Assembly: GCA_963747255.1 (NCBI GenBank)
Contig: CAVVEG010000017.1
Location: forward strand, 496,001 to 560,000
Source of the DNA: CAIYRG01 sp963747255
Lineage (GTDB): Bacteria > Pseudomonadota > Alphaproteobacteria > Micropepsales > Micropepsaceae
Reading direction: 5' to 3'
DNA: 64,000 nt
How positions within the stretch are numbered: position 1 is the stretch's first letter; every line of letters begins with the position of its first letter. A program made the translations under genes and the position numbers. Shown here in pieces: positions 51,219 to 61,130 of this stretch. The notes beneath the pieces are model-generated. The model made no database searches and was not told the origin of the DNA. It saw only the letters and a program-made list of their open reading frames with translations.

Positions 51219-53855
51219 CTAATGGACCGCGTGGCTCGGAGGTTCGGAGCCGAGACCAAGCATCTCGCCTGAGGTCTCGACTTCCACCCCATTGATAATG
51301 AGACCACGCTTTCCGGCGGAGACCTTCACCGTATCGCCATCCGAAACCTCGCCTTCGAGGATCATGCTGGCCATCGGGTCCTGCAGACTGCGCTGGATCA
51401 CGCGCTTCAGCGGTCGCGCGCCATAGACGGGATCATATCCCGCATCGGCAAGCCAGGATTTGGCCTTCGCATCCAGCCGGACGGTGATCTTGCGATCTGC
51501 AAGCAGTCCGGACAGGCGGTCGATCTGGATGTCGACGATCTTGTCCATCTGCGCCCGTGTCAGGCGATGGAAGAGAATGATTTCATCCAGCCGGTTGAGG
51601 AATTCGGGACGGAAATGCGCCCGAACCGCATTCATCACCTGGCCCCGCACCGAACTGGAATCTTCGCCTTCGGGCTGTGCGGCGAGGAACTCCGAGCCGA
51701 GATTGGAGGTGAGGATAATCACGGTGTTCCGGAAATCTACGGTCCTGCCCTGTCCGTCGGTCAACCGGCCGTCGTCCAGCACCTGAAGCAGCACGTTGAA
51801 AACGTCGCGATGGGCTTTTTCAATCTCATCGAAAAGCACGACCTGATAGGGACGGCGGCGAACGGCTTCGGTCAAAGCACCGCCTTCCTCATATCCGACA
51901 TAGCCGGGAGGGGCGCCAATCAGCCGGGCGACCGAGTGCTTCTCCATATATTCGGACATGTCGATGCGCACCATTGCCGAGTCGTCGTCGAACAGGAAGG
52001 CGGCCAACGCCTTGGTCAGTTCGGTCTTTCCGACGCCAGTCGGTCCAAGAAAGAGAAATGATCCGATCGGTCGGTGGGGATCCTGCAAACCGGCGCGGGC
52101 GCGGCGGACGGCATTGGAAACCGCGCGGACGGCTTCGTCCTGACCGATGACCCGCTTCTCCAGCGAGCCCTCCATGTGCAGCAGCTTTTCGCGTTCGCCT
52201 TCCAGCATCTTGTCCACGGGAATTCCGGTCCAGCGGGAAACCACGCCGGCGATGTGTTCTTCCGTAACCGCTTCATTGACCAGGCGCTCGACGCTTTTTT
52301 CTTCGGCATCCTGCAATTTCCGCTGCAGATCCGGAATCACGCCATAGGCCAGTTCACCCGCGCGTGCGAGATTGCCGCGGCGCTGGGCTATTTCCAACTC
52401 CTGACGCGCCTTGTCGATCTCTTCCTTCAGCTTCTGCGTGTCGTGCAGCGATTTCTTTTCTTCATTCCAACGGGCTGTCAGTGCAGCGGATTCCTGTTCC
52501 AATTCCGCAAGTTCGACCTCCAGTTTCTCCAGCCGGTCGTGCGAAGCCTTGTCGGTTTCCTTTTTCAGAGCCTCGCGTTCGATTTTGAGCTGGATGATCC
52601 GGCGGTCGAGCTCGTCCAGTTCCTCCGGCTTGGAGTCAACCTGCATCCTGAGGCGGCTCGCCGCTTCGTCCATGAGGTCGATCGCCTTGTCGGGCAGGAA
52701 ACGATCGGTGATGTAGCGATTGGACAGAGTCGCGGCCGCGACGATGGCGCCATCGGTGATCCGCACGCCGTGGTGGACTTCGTATTTTTCCTTCAGGCCG
52801 CGCAGGATCGATATGGTATCGGCAACAGTCGGCTCCGAGACGAAAACGGGCTGGAAGCGCCGCGCCAGAGCGGCATCCTTCTCGACATGCTTGCGATATT
52901 CGTCGAGGGTGGTTGCGCCAATGCAGTGCAGTTCGCCGCGGGCGAGCGCCGGTTTCAGAAGATTCGATGCATCCATCGCGCCTTCGGCTTTGCCTGCCCC
53001 GACCAGGGTATGCATTTCGTCGATGAAGAGAATGATCTTGCCGGCCGCAGAGGTGATTTCCGACAGCACGGCCTTGAGACGTTCCTCGAATTCGCCACGG
53101 AACTTGGCGCCCGCGATGAGCGCACCCATGTCGAGCGCCATCAACCTCTTGTCCCGGAGGGATTCGGGGACATCGCCATTGACGATGCGCAGCGCAAGGC
53201 CCTCGACGATAGCCGTTTTTCCCACCCCCGGTTCACCGATCAGGACGGGGTTGTTCTTGGTCCGGCGCGACAGAACCTGAATGGTACGGCGGATTTCCTC
53301 ATCACGGCCGATGACCGGATCGAGCTTGCCCGAGCGGGCGAGTTCCGTCAGATCGCGCGCAAATTTCTTCAGCGCGTCATAGCTGTTTTCGGCGGTTGCG
53401 CTGTCGGCCGTGCGCCCCTGGCGAAGATCGTTGATGGCCTTGTTCAGGGCCTGAGGGGTGACGCCGGCATTTTTCAGGATGGTGGATGCCGCCGCGTTGG
53501 GGGCCATCGCCAGCGCCTGCAGAATACGCTCGGCGGGAACAAAGAAATCGCCGGCTTTCTTTGCGAGTTCCTGTGCCTGATCGAGGACGGCCGCAGTCTC
53601 GGGCGCGAGATAGGTCTGAGCGCCTGCGCCCTGCACTTTGGGCAGCTTCGACAGGGCAAGTTCGGTCTGCTGACGTGCTTCGGCGGCACGGCCGCCTGCC
53701 GCCTGAATGAGGCTGGAGGCCATGCCCTGCTCGTCGTCGAGCAGGATTTTGAGAATATGTTCGGGGGTCAGAAGCTGATGATTTGAACGCCTGGCAAGGC
53801 CTTGGGCCGACTCAATGAACCCGCGCGAACGTTCGGTGAACTTTTCGAATTCCAT
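51219..53855 (-). CDS. clpB: ATP-dependent chaperone ClpB
   Basis: An 878-residue HSP100 disaggregase, standard length. It starts at the ATG at 53855, right after a good AAAGGAG site (MEFEKFTERSRGFIESAQGL). Order: Clp_N repeats (about 1-150), AAA-1 with Walker A GEPGVGKTA, the coiled-coil middle domain around residues 400-530, and AAA-2 with GPTGVGKTE. Arg fingers and the C-terminal ClpB_D2-small domain are present, and no ClpP-binding loop is seen. It unfolds protein aggregates with DnaK in the cytoplasm. A heat-shock promoter is expected but I cannot point to one. The long plus-strand frame across it is antisense. Confidence 0.97.
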   Translation of the reverse strand: MEFEKFTERSRGFIESAQGLARRSNHQLLTPEHILKILLDDEQGMASSLIQAAGGRAAEARQQTELALSKLPKVQGAGAQTYLAPETAAVLDQAQELAKKAGDFFVPAERILQALAMAPNAAASTILKNAGVTPQALNKAINDLRQGRTADSATAENSYDALKKFARDLTELARSGKLDPVIGRDEEIRRTIQVLSRRTKNNPVLIGEPGVGKTAIVEGLALRIVNGDVPESLRDKRLMALDMGALIAGAKFRGEFEERLKAVLSEITSAAGKIILFIDEMHTLVGAGKAEGAMDASNLLKPALARGELHCIGATTLDEYRKHVEKDAALARRFQPVFVSEPTVADTISILRGLKEKYEVHHGVRITDGAIVAAATLSNRYITDRFLPDKAIDLMDEAASRLRMQVDSKPEELDELDRRIIQLKIEREALKKETDKASHDRLEKLEVELAELEQESAALTARWNEEKKSLHDTQKLKEEIDKARQELEIAQRRGNLARAGELAYGVIPDLQRKLQDAEEKSVERLVNEAVTEEHIAGVVSRWTGIPVDKMLEGEREKLLHMEGSLEKRVIGQDEAVRAVSNAVRRARAGLQDPHRPIGSFLFLGPTGVGKTELTKALAAFLFDDDSAMVRIDMSEYMEKHSVARLIGAPPGYVGYEEGGALTEAVRRRPYQVVLFDEIEKAHRDVFNVLLQVLDDGRLTDGQGRTVDFRNTVIILTSNLGSEFLAAQPEGEDSSSVRGQVMNAVRAHFRPEFLNRLDEIILFHRLTRAQMDKIVDIQIDRLSGLLADRKITVRLDAKAKSWLADAGYDPVYGARPLKRVIQRSLQDPMASMILEGEVSDGDTVKVSAGKRGLIINGVEVETSGEMLGLGSEPPSHAVH

Positions 53856-54034
53856 ATGCCGCTCCTTTCGACCGCGAGTTCCGCTCCTTTCGGCAACGGG
53901 AATCGCGTCGCTGTTGTGCGGCCCATAAGGCACCGCACAAGGCATATGTGGCGTTGACCTCCATCAACGACAAGGGCGAAAAGAAACACCCGGCTGCTCC
54001 GCTGGCGCACTTCCGGCGAGGGCAAATTCCCGGG

Positions 54035-54424
54035 TCAGGCGGCTTCGTCACCTTCTTCGAGTTCATCCTCATCGGCGAGGGTGAAGGAGGGTGCACTGCC
54101 GGCCGGCTGCGGGAAGGATGGCTGTTCGGAGCCGGGTGGAATGCGGCCATCGCCTGCGCCATTTGGCTGTTGACCGGGGGTTCCCTGCTGCTGCCCCGGC
54201 TGGATTCCCTGGGCCAGCAGGATGCGGAAATAATGTTCCGCGTGCTGAAGGTAATTTTCGGCCATCACGCGGTCACCGGCCGAACCAGCATCGCGCGCGA
54301 GTTGCAGGTATTTTTCATAGACATGGGACGCCGTACCGCGGATCTTGACATCCGGGCCGGTCGAGTCGAATGCCCGGCTGTGATTGTTTTGCGGCCGCCT
54401 GCCGCGTCCACGCGAACGTTTCAC
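54035..54424 (-). CDS. DUF4167 protein
   Basis: A 129-residue protein: RGRGRRPQNNHSRAFDS at the N-terminus, then the domain core DVKIRGTASHVYEKYLQLAR and AENYLQHAEHYFRILLA, and an acidic tail (EDELEEGDEAA). This is the alphaproteobacterial DUF4167 family, normally located next to prmC and prfA, exactly as here. RNA binding has been suggested for its basic start but is unproven. The ATG at 54424 is not preceded by a strong site. Confidence 0.9.
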   Translation of the reverse strand: MKRSRGRGRRPQNNHSRAFDSTGPDVKIRGTASHVYEKYLQLARDAGSAGDRVMAENYLQHAEHYFRILLAQGIQPGQQQGTPGQQPNGAGDGRIPPGSEQPSFPQPAGSAPSFTLADEDELEEGDEAA

Positions 54425-54738
54425 GTTTACCCCTCACTTTTCATGATTGATTGTTCCGGCTGCAAAGCGAAACAGTTCCCGCTGCACATCGGAACGGTCC
54501 GTGTCCTCAATTCTGTCATCCTGTACGCAACGCAATTTCCTCAGGCCCGCAAGCGCGCGATCTCCGGTGGGTGACTTCTGGCGCGTTCCGAGTTCTCATT
54601 CCACGAGGGCGAACGTCTAAAACCCGTTCCCCCGGCTGCTCCGCTATGCGGCGGCCGGTCGCCTCGCTTCCCAAGCGAGGCGGAAACTAGCCGCTCCGCG
54701 ACCGAATGCCAATCTTTTTATTCCGGGTCGCCCGGTAT
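54425..54738. other. 314-base gap between prmC and the DUF4167 gene
   Basis: No gene is seen. It contains a perfect 10-bp hairpin (54660-54682, listed separately), and otherwise should hold the DUF4167 promoter on the minus strand. Confidence 0.5.
54660..54682 (-). terminator. Perfect hairpin downstream of prmC
   Basis: CGCCTCGCTT (54660-54669) pairs with AAGCGAGGCG (54673-54682) across a three-base loop. It lies 57 bases after the prmC stop on the minus strand and could end the prfA-prmC transcript, though the run of T is weak. Confidence 0.5.
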
Positions 54739-55599
54739 TCACGCTCGCATGATCACGCAGCGGGGAATACCAGCGAGATCGCAGACGGTTCCTTCATGCG
54801 TGAGCCCTGCCGATGCGAAGATATGCCGAATGACAGTGGCCTGGCCTTGACCGGCCTCGATAAAGACGCGGGCGCCGGAGGAAAGCACCCGCGGCAAACC
54901 AGCGGCAATACTCCGGTAAGCATTGCAGCCGTCCGGCCCACCGTCGAGCGCGATGTGAGGCTCGAACCGAACCACATCCGGCTGAAGCAGCGGCAATTCC
55001 GCGGATGAAATGTACGGCGGATTGACGAATACCACGTCAAACTCGCCCGTGATGTCATCGGTCCAGTCGCTGAGGCGGAACAAAGCGCGCCCGTCGGGCA
55101 ACAATGCCCGGGCATTGCCCGCGGCAATGGACATCGCCCCTTGCGAGATATCAACGCCCACTCCACGCGCGTTCGATCGCTCCGAAAGAAAGGCAAGCAG
55201 AAGGCAGCCTGAGCCTGCGCCGAGATCGAGCACCTGCAAGGCCGCGTCGCGTTGTGGGAATTTTCGTAACGCCTCCTCAACCAAAGTCTCGGATTCGGGA
55301 CGCGGAATCAGCACTTCGGGCGAGACGGAGAAATTCATGCTCCAGAATTCCCGCGAACCGGTGATGTAGGCGAGCGGTTCGTGCCTGCACCTGCGCGCAA
55401 GAAAACCGGAGAAGGCCGTGGCTTTGTCCCGTCCTATCGCGCGGGTCGAGACCAGTTCATCGACAGAGACACAAAGCGCGTGCGCCAGCAACAGCCGCGC
55501 TTCCCGTCGCGGGAACTCAATCCCGGCATTTCGCAACAACTCCGTTCCACGAAAGAGCAGAGTGTCGAGATCGGCCGGCTGCAAAGCCTGCTGCATCAT
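54739..55599 (-). CDS. prmC: Peptide chain release factor N5-glutamine methyltransferase
   Basis: A 286-residue methyltransferase, standard length. A helical N-terminal domain (about 1-85) is followed by the SAM motif VLDLGAGSGCLLLAFLSE and the hallmark VFVNPPYISSAELPLL, whose NPPY holds the target glutamine. It methylates the GGQ glutamine of release factors 1 and 2. Its ATG overlaps the prfA stop by four bases, so substrate and modifying enzyme are coupled in one operon. Confidence 0.95.
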   Translation of the reverse strand: MMQQALQPADLDTLLFRGTELLRNAGIEFPRREARLLLAHALCVSVDELVSTRAIGRDKATAFSGFLARRCRHEPLAYITGSREFWSMNFSVSPEVLIPRPESETLVEEALRKFPQRDAALQVLDLGAGSGCLLLAFLSERSNARGVGVDISQGAMSIAAGNARALLPDGRALFRLSDWTDDITGEFDVVFVNPPYISSAELPLLQPDVVRFEPHIALDGGPDGCNAYRSIAAGLPRVLSSGARVFIEAGQGQATVIRHIFASAGLTHEGTVCDLAGIPRCVIMRA

Positions 55600-56672
55600 G
55601 CGGCGTCGGCTTCGGCGGCAAGGCGGCTGGCCTGATCTTCGGTCACAAGCGCATCGATGATGTCCGAGAGATCGTCACCGGAGAGAATTCTGTCGAGCTT
55701 GTACAGCGTGAGATTGATCCGGTGGTCGCTGACACGGCCCTGGGGAAAGTTGTAGGTGCGAATGCGCTCGGAGCGGTCGCCCGATCCAACCAGGCCCTTG
55801 CGTTCCGCAGCGCGGACGCGATCGGTGCGCTCGCGTTCGGCTTCGAAAAGTCTGGCTTTCAGGATTTTCATCGCCTTCGCTTTGTTCTTGTGCTGCGATT
55901 TTTCTTCCTGCATCGCGACGACGATGCCGCTTGGCATGTGGGTTATGCGCACGGCGGATTCGGTTTTGTTGACGTGCTGCCCACCGGCGCCACTGGCGCG
56001 ATAGACATCGATCCGCAGATCCTTCTCGTCGAGACTGACATCCACATCTTCGGGCTCCGGCAGCACGGCAACCGTTGCTGCAGAGGTGTGGATGCGGCCC
56101 GAAGCTTCGGTCACGGGAACGCGCTGAACCCGATGAACGCCGGACTCGAATTTCAATCTTGCATAGGCGCCCTCGCCTTCGACGGCGAGAACGGCCTCCC
56201 TGACGCCGCCGAGATCGGATTCACTCAAGGAAAGCAGTTCGGTTCTCCAACCCTGCAGCTGGGCGTAGCGCGTGTACATTTCGAGCAGATCGCCGGCAAA
56301 AAGAGACGCTTCCTCCCCGCCGGTTCCGGCACGGATTTCGACAATCGCGCTCGAACTGTCGGCGGAGTCCTTCGGAAGAAGCAGCAACTGGAGATCGCGT
56401 TCAAGCGCGGGGAACTGCCGGTGAAGCGTCTCCAGCTCCTCGCTTGCAAGGGTCTTCAGATCCGTGTCCGATGCCGGATCGGCGACGAGCTGTTCATTTT
56501 GCGCCATTGCTTCGCGGGCCGTCTTGTAGGCACCGATCGCGTTCACGATCGGCGCCAGCTGCGCATGTTCTTTCGACAGCCTGGCGAAATCGCTGGAGTG
56601 ACCGGACGCCAGCTGGGCTTCAATCGCGTGATAGCGATCCAGAACGCGTTCGAGTTTAGCTTGGGGAATCAT
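55596..56672 (-). CDS. prfA: Peptide chain release factor 1
   Basis: A 358-residue release factor, normal length. The GGQ motif lies in SGAGGQHVNKTESAVRITHM, and the RF1-type stop-recognition motif is RVPVTEASGR (PVT), which identifies UAA/UAG reading. The N-terminal ribosome-binding domain (EIRAGTGGEEASLFAGDLLE) is intact. It ends translation in the cytoplasm. The start is the ATG at 56672; the next upstream gene, ispG, is 108 bases away. Confidence 0.96.
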   Translation of the reverse strand: MIPQAKLERVLDRYHAIEAQLASGHSSDFARLSKEHAQLAPIVNAIGAYKTAREAMAQNEQLVADPASDTDLKTLASEELETLHRQFPALERDLQLLLLPKDSADSSSAIVEIRAGTGGEEASLFAGDLLEMYTRYAQLQGWRTELLSLSESDLGGVREAVLAVEGEGAYARLKFESGVHRVQRVPVTEASGRIHTSAATVAVLPEPEDVDVSLDEKDLRIDVYRASGAGGQHVNKTESAVRITHMPSGIVVAMQEEKSQHKNKAKAMKILKARLFEAERERTDRVRAAERKGLVGSGDRSERIRTYNFPQGRVSDHRINLTLYKLDRILSGDDLSDIIDALVTEDQASRLAAEADAA

Positions 56673-56780
56673 ATTGATGTCGGGCCAGGCTGGCGCATGG
56701 GAAAATCAATCTCGTAGCCGAATGTCGCGGATCGAGTCCTTGAACCAGGCTGGTTCCGCGGAACTGCGGGGTAGAAATTA

Positions 56781-57914
56781 CTAGCCCGCGACGGCGGCTT
56801 TCTGACCGGCAAGCTGACGCGTCGCCTCGATTTCGGCGGCCTTCTTCTCGCAGAGTTCGACCACATGGTCGACCAGCGCGGCATTATCGAGTTTATAGAC
56901 CGGTTTGCCGTTCAGATAGATCATGCCGGCGCCCGCGCCACCGCCGGTAAAGCCGATGTCGGTTTCGCGGGCCTCTCCCGGCCCGTTGACGACGCAGCCG
57001 ATAATCGAAAGCGACATCGGGGTGGATATGTGCTTGAGCCGATTTTCCAGTACCGACACGGTTCTGATGACGTCGAAACCCTGACGCGCGCAGGAAGGGC
57101 AGGACACAATGTTCACGCCGCGGTGTCTCAATCCGAGCGCTTTCAGCATGTCGAAGCCGACGCGGATCTCTTCTTCGGGTTCTGCGGAGAGCGATACGCG
57201 GATGGTGTCGCCGATCCCAGACCACAGCAGCATGCCCATTCCGATCGATGATTTCACGGTGCCCGGAATCATGCCGCCGGCTTCGGTAATGCCGAGATGC
57301 AGGGGATAATCGCAACTGTCCGCAAGCTGCTGATAGGCAGCCACGGCGAGAAACACATCGGACGCTTTGACGCTGATTTTGAACTCGAAGAAATCATTGT
57401 CCTCGAGCAGGCGCATATGACGGTGCGCGCTTTCCACCATCGCCTCGGGACAGGGCTCGCCAAACTGCTCCAGCAGGTCGCGCTCGAGAGATCCCGCATT
57501 GACGCCTATGCGCATCGAACAGCCGTGGTCCCTGGCGGCCTTCACGACTTCGCGGACGCGTTCCTTCGATCCGATATTTCCCGGGTTTATGCGCAGACAG
57601 GCGGCGCCCGCTTCCGCCGCTTCGATGGCGCGCCGGTAGTGGAAATGGATGTCGGCGACAATCGGCACATGGACTGCCGCCACAATCGCTTTGAGCGCCC
57701 TGGTCGAGTCTTGGTCGGGACATGATACGCGAACGATATCGGCGCCCGCATCTTCCAGCCGCTTTACCTGCGCAATGGTTGCGCGGGCGTCGGAGGTCAA
57801 TGTATTGGTCATCGACTGAACGGTTATCGGCGCGTCTCCGCCCACCGGGACCGAGCCAACGCGGATCTGTCGCGATTTTCGCCGCACAATGTCGCGATAC
57901 GGCCGGACGCTCAT
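56781..57914 (-). CDS. ispG: 4-hydroxy-3-methylbut-2-en-1-yl diphosphate synthase
   Basis: A 377-residue enzyme from the ATG at 57914, preceded by TAGGTGAAATC. GcpE signature: VQSMTNTLTSDARATIAQV, VADIHFHYRRAIEA with LRINPGNIG. The iron-sulfur cysteines are in SCPSCARQGFDV and GCVVNGPGEARETDIGF. It makes HMBDP from MEcPP in the non-mevalonate isoprenoid pathway. Located in the conserved alphaproteobacterial housekeeping run between an HTH protein and prfA. Confidence 0.96.
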   Translation of the reverse strand: MSVRPYRDIVRRKSRQIRVGSVPVGGDAPITVQSMTNTLTSDARATIAQVKRLEDAGADIVRVSCPDQDSTRALKAIVAAVHVPIVADIHFHYRRAIEAAEAGAACLRINPGNIGSKERVREVVKAARDHGCSMRIGVNAGSLERDLLEQFGEPCPEAMVESAHRHMRLLEDNDFFEFKISVKASDVFLAVAAYQQLADSCDYPLHLGITEAGGMIPGTVKSSIGMGMLLWSGIGDTIRVSLSAEPEEEIRVGFDMLKALGLRHRGVNIVSCPSCARQGFDVIRTVSVLENRLKHISTPMSLSIIGCVVNGPGEARETDIGFTGGGAGAGMIYLNGKPVYKLDNAALVDHVVELCEKKAAEIEATRQLAGQKAAVAG

Positions 57915-57968
57915 GATTTCACCTACCGTTTGAACCGGGCGCGGCTGCGGCGGCCTGAACCGAAACAA

Positions 57969-58590
57969 TCATAGCCTATTGCCGGCCGAACCCTTTGGAC
58001 TGCGCGATATTTGCCCGGAATACGGCATAGCAGCAACATTTCCGGTAATCGACGGGTGTGGAATGACGCCGGTCATCTGGGAAAGGCGGGCGGGCACAGG
58101 CGTAACCGGAGGGGTGCGCATATGTTCGATGGAGACCACGACGTAATATACGACATAGACGACCGCGATCAGCAGGAAAAAAGCCAGGACAAAGCTGCCG
58201 GGCGGCAGCCTGCTTTCGCGTGGCGCGGGTGTGACGACCGGTTCCTTCGCCTCATTGCGCCCGGCGATCTCGGCCTTCAACCTCTCGACCAATTCGTCGG
58301 GATCCATGTCGAGATATTGCGCATAGGCGCGGACAAATCCGATGGTGTAAGTGCGTCCGGGGAGTTGATCGAAATTGCTCTCTTCGAGTGCCTGCAATTG
58401 GTCCTTGCGGATTCTCAGGACCTTGGCGATTGCGGCGAGATCTTCGCCCTTTCTCACGCGCGCCGTCTTCAAGTCCTGCCCGACGGTTTCGAGCGGGAGG
58501 TCCGAAATCTTCGGAAATTTCGCGCAAATGCAGCCGCCGGCGCTCCAGGCCACCAGTCTGATCAAGCGTGAGGCGGGTAATTTTTGCCAT
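57969..58590 (-). pseudogene. HTH_25 RodZ-like protein, shortened and frameshifted
   Basis: It starts at an ATG (58590) with MAKITRLTLDQTGG and LERRRLHLREISED. One extra T in a TTT at 58505-58507 then forces a +1 change to DLPLETVGQDLKTARVRKGE. After the change the HTH (LRIRKDQLQALEESNFDQLP) and one membrane segment (FVLAFFLLIAVVYVVYYVVV) follow. The chain ends only about 45 residues later, 55 bases before ispG, so the DUF4115 domain of full RodZ is absent. The position is the conserved one for this gene. A full-length relative is at 8158-9231. Likely decaying or non-essential here. Confidence 0.72.
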
Positions 58591-58698
58591 TTATATCCTT
58601 CGCCTGTTTCCTAACGGTTGATTGTTAAGATTTCGCGCAATCTTGGCCAATTGCAGGCACTTCGCGCGCTGCGTTTCATTATCAGATGGGCGCGCCGA

Positions 58699-61008
58699 TC
58701 ACAAAGCGGCCCGCAGACCATCCTGGGAACGGCCCACAGGGATATCGTTTGCCGCGGCAAATTCAGCCAGCGCGGTGCGAACTGTGCTTTCGGAGCTTCG
58801 GCACAGCTCAAGAAGAAGCGGCCGCAGGCTGCGCGTATCGAGCGCACGGGTCATCATTTTCACCGGCCCTATCATCGAGGCCTGCATGGACAGCGAGGTG
58901 AAGCCAAGTCCAAGGAGGGCCATCGCTTCCAGCGGCCGTCCGGCAATTTCGCCACAGATCGATATGGAGGGGAGGCGATGCAATCGCTGACCGACGGTTG
59001 CGATGTGGCGCAACAGATTCAGGACAGCGGGCGCGAGTGTGTCATAGCGCCTCGCAACCCTAGGATTGGTGCGATCGGATGCGAATGCGAATTGCAAAAG
59101 GTCATTTGAACCGACGGAGAGGAAATCCGCGGTCGCCAGGATTTGCTCCAGCCCAAACAGCAGCGACGGTACTTCCAGCATTGCGCCCAACTGCAATTGG
59201 CGTGGAAGCCTGAGCCCAACGCGCCCTGCCCTGTCCAATTCCTTGCGAATCAGGACGCGCGCCGCTTCGAACTCCGGCGCCTCCGCAATCATGGGCAGCA
59301 TGACCGTCAGCGGGCGTCCGGCCGCGGCTGTTATGAGTGCGCGCAACTGGTAGCGGAGCAATCCCGGCCGATCCAAAGCGATGCGGATCGCACGCCAGCC
59401 AAGCGCCGGGTTCTCTTCGCGATTTGTACGTCCGTAGCTCGGAATTCTTGTCGCCACCAAGATCCAGGGTCCGAAAAACCACGGGCTTCCCGGCGGCTGC
59501 ATCGAACACCTGGCGATAAAGAGCAATCTGATCGGCCAGACGTGGCATTTTGGCGCCAATCAGGAATTGCAATTCGGTACGAAACAGACCAATTCCGTCG
59601 GCCCCGGAATCGGCGAGATTTGGGAGATCCAGCAACAATCCTGCATTCATGTTCAGGCTGACCAGAACCCCGTCCCGGGTAACCGCAGGTTCTTCGCGGA
59701 TCGCGGCGAATTGCGCGACGCGCTGGGCCAACAGGGCCTGCTTTCCGCGATAGGCGTTGATGACCTCTTTCGGCGGCCGGATGCGGATTTCACCGCTTTC
59801 GGAATCCAGAACGATGTCATCGCCGGGCCGCGCGCTGTCTGCAACGCCTTCCACTCCGCCAACCAGCGGTACGCCCATGGAGCGCGCAACGATCGCGATA
59901 TGCGAGGTCTGGCTGGCTTCCTCTACCACCAGACCGATGATGCGGTTGCGGCCATAGTCCAGCAGCTCGGCCGGACCCATCGATCGGGCGACCACCACAG
60001 CCCGCTCCGGCAACACCTCCGCCTGGGACGGATCGGACATTGCGAGATGCCGCACAAGCCGACGGGCGAGATCTTCAAAATCGTGCAAGCGTTCACGGAG
60101 ATAGCCGTCATTGGTGCGATTGATGCGGACGCTGCGTCTCGTCCTGGACGCGCTCGACGGCCGCCTCTGCGGTCAGGCCCGAACGCACGGCGTCCATCAG
60201 GCGCTGCCGCCAGCCCTGATCATTGGCAAACATGCGGTAGGCCTCGATGACCTCCCGGGTGTCGCCGGTGAGTTCGAGTTCGGACGATTCCAGCATCGCA
60301 TCGACGGAAGTCCGAAGCAACTCAAGCGCCTCTTCGAGACGACGCAGTTCCGCCACGGGATCATCGGCGATCATCCGCTCCACCTTGACGCGCGGCTCAT
60401 GCAGGAAGACGGTTCCGATGGCGAGCCCTTCGGCAAGAGCTTCACCCCGCACGACGACGGGCTTTGTCGGTGAGAGTTCGGAATCGTCGATCTCGCTTAA
60501 GTCGACCAACGTCCCCTGCGCCACGACTTCGGCCAGCACCATGGCGATGGTTGCGAGGGCTTCTTCTTCCTCCTCGTCATAATGACGCGCGGTGCGGTTC
60601 TGGACCGTAAGCACGCCGAACACGCGCTCGCCCCGCACGATCGGCACAGCGAGAAATGAACGGTAGGGATCCTCGCCCGTCTCAGGGCGGTAGGAAAAGC
60701 TCGGGTGCTCGGGGGCGTTTGACAGATTGAGCGGTGCGGCATCCTGCGCCACAAGCCCCACCAGGCCCTCCCCGGGCTTCAGCCGCGTGCGGTGGACGGC
60801 AGTCGCGGTTAAGGCCCTCGGTGGCGAACAGTTCGAGCACACCGCCGGCCCGGCGCAGATAGATCGAGCAGACCTCCGCAACCATATTGGAGGCGATCAC
60901 GGAAACCAGTTTATCAAGGCGCGCCTGGGCGCTCTGCCGCTCCGCCATGATCTCGCGCAGGCGGCGCAGGAGTACCCTCGGGCCGCCGGCGACGAGTTGC
61001 GGCGGCAT
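58699..61008 (-). pseudogene. ptsP: Phosphoenolpyruvate-protein phosphotransferase PtsP, three frameshifts
   Basis: All domains of nitrogen-PTS enzyme I are readable in order but in four consecutive frame segments. An N-terminal GAF domain (ARLDKLVSVIASNMVAEVCS) runs to about 60801. A GAF end plus PEP-utiliser start (VVVRGEALAEGLAIGTVFLH) runs to 60134. The phosphohistidine region (IIGLVVEEASQTSHIAIVAR) runs to about 59445. The PEP-binding barrel (ENPALGWRAIRIALDRPGLL) ends at 58699. Removing one base at each point gives a continuous enzyme of about 770 residues. It phosphorylates PtsO/EIIA-type proteins. Three separate +1 shifts in one conserved gene look more like a sequence artefact than decay. 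Confidence 0.85.
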
Positions 61009-61130
61009 CAGGTGAGCTTTCTCGCGATAACTCGGTTTTGGGTGATCCTGCTCATTTTATCGGCACTCTGCGGCGGCAATTCGCGCGATTGCGACGGCAC
61101 CTGTCCTCCTCCTCTTTGTCCAAGCATAAC

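Noticed and set aside
52074..53786. 570-codon open frame on the plus strand
   Set aside because: It lies entirely antisense to clpB, lacks any domain, and follows from the codon bias of that gene.
53856..54034. Heat-shock (RpoH) promoter for clpB
   Set aside because: Partial similarity only; no -35/-10 pair with correct spacing was clear.
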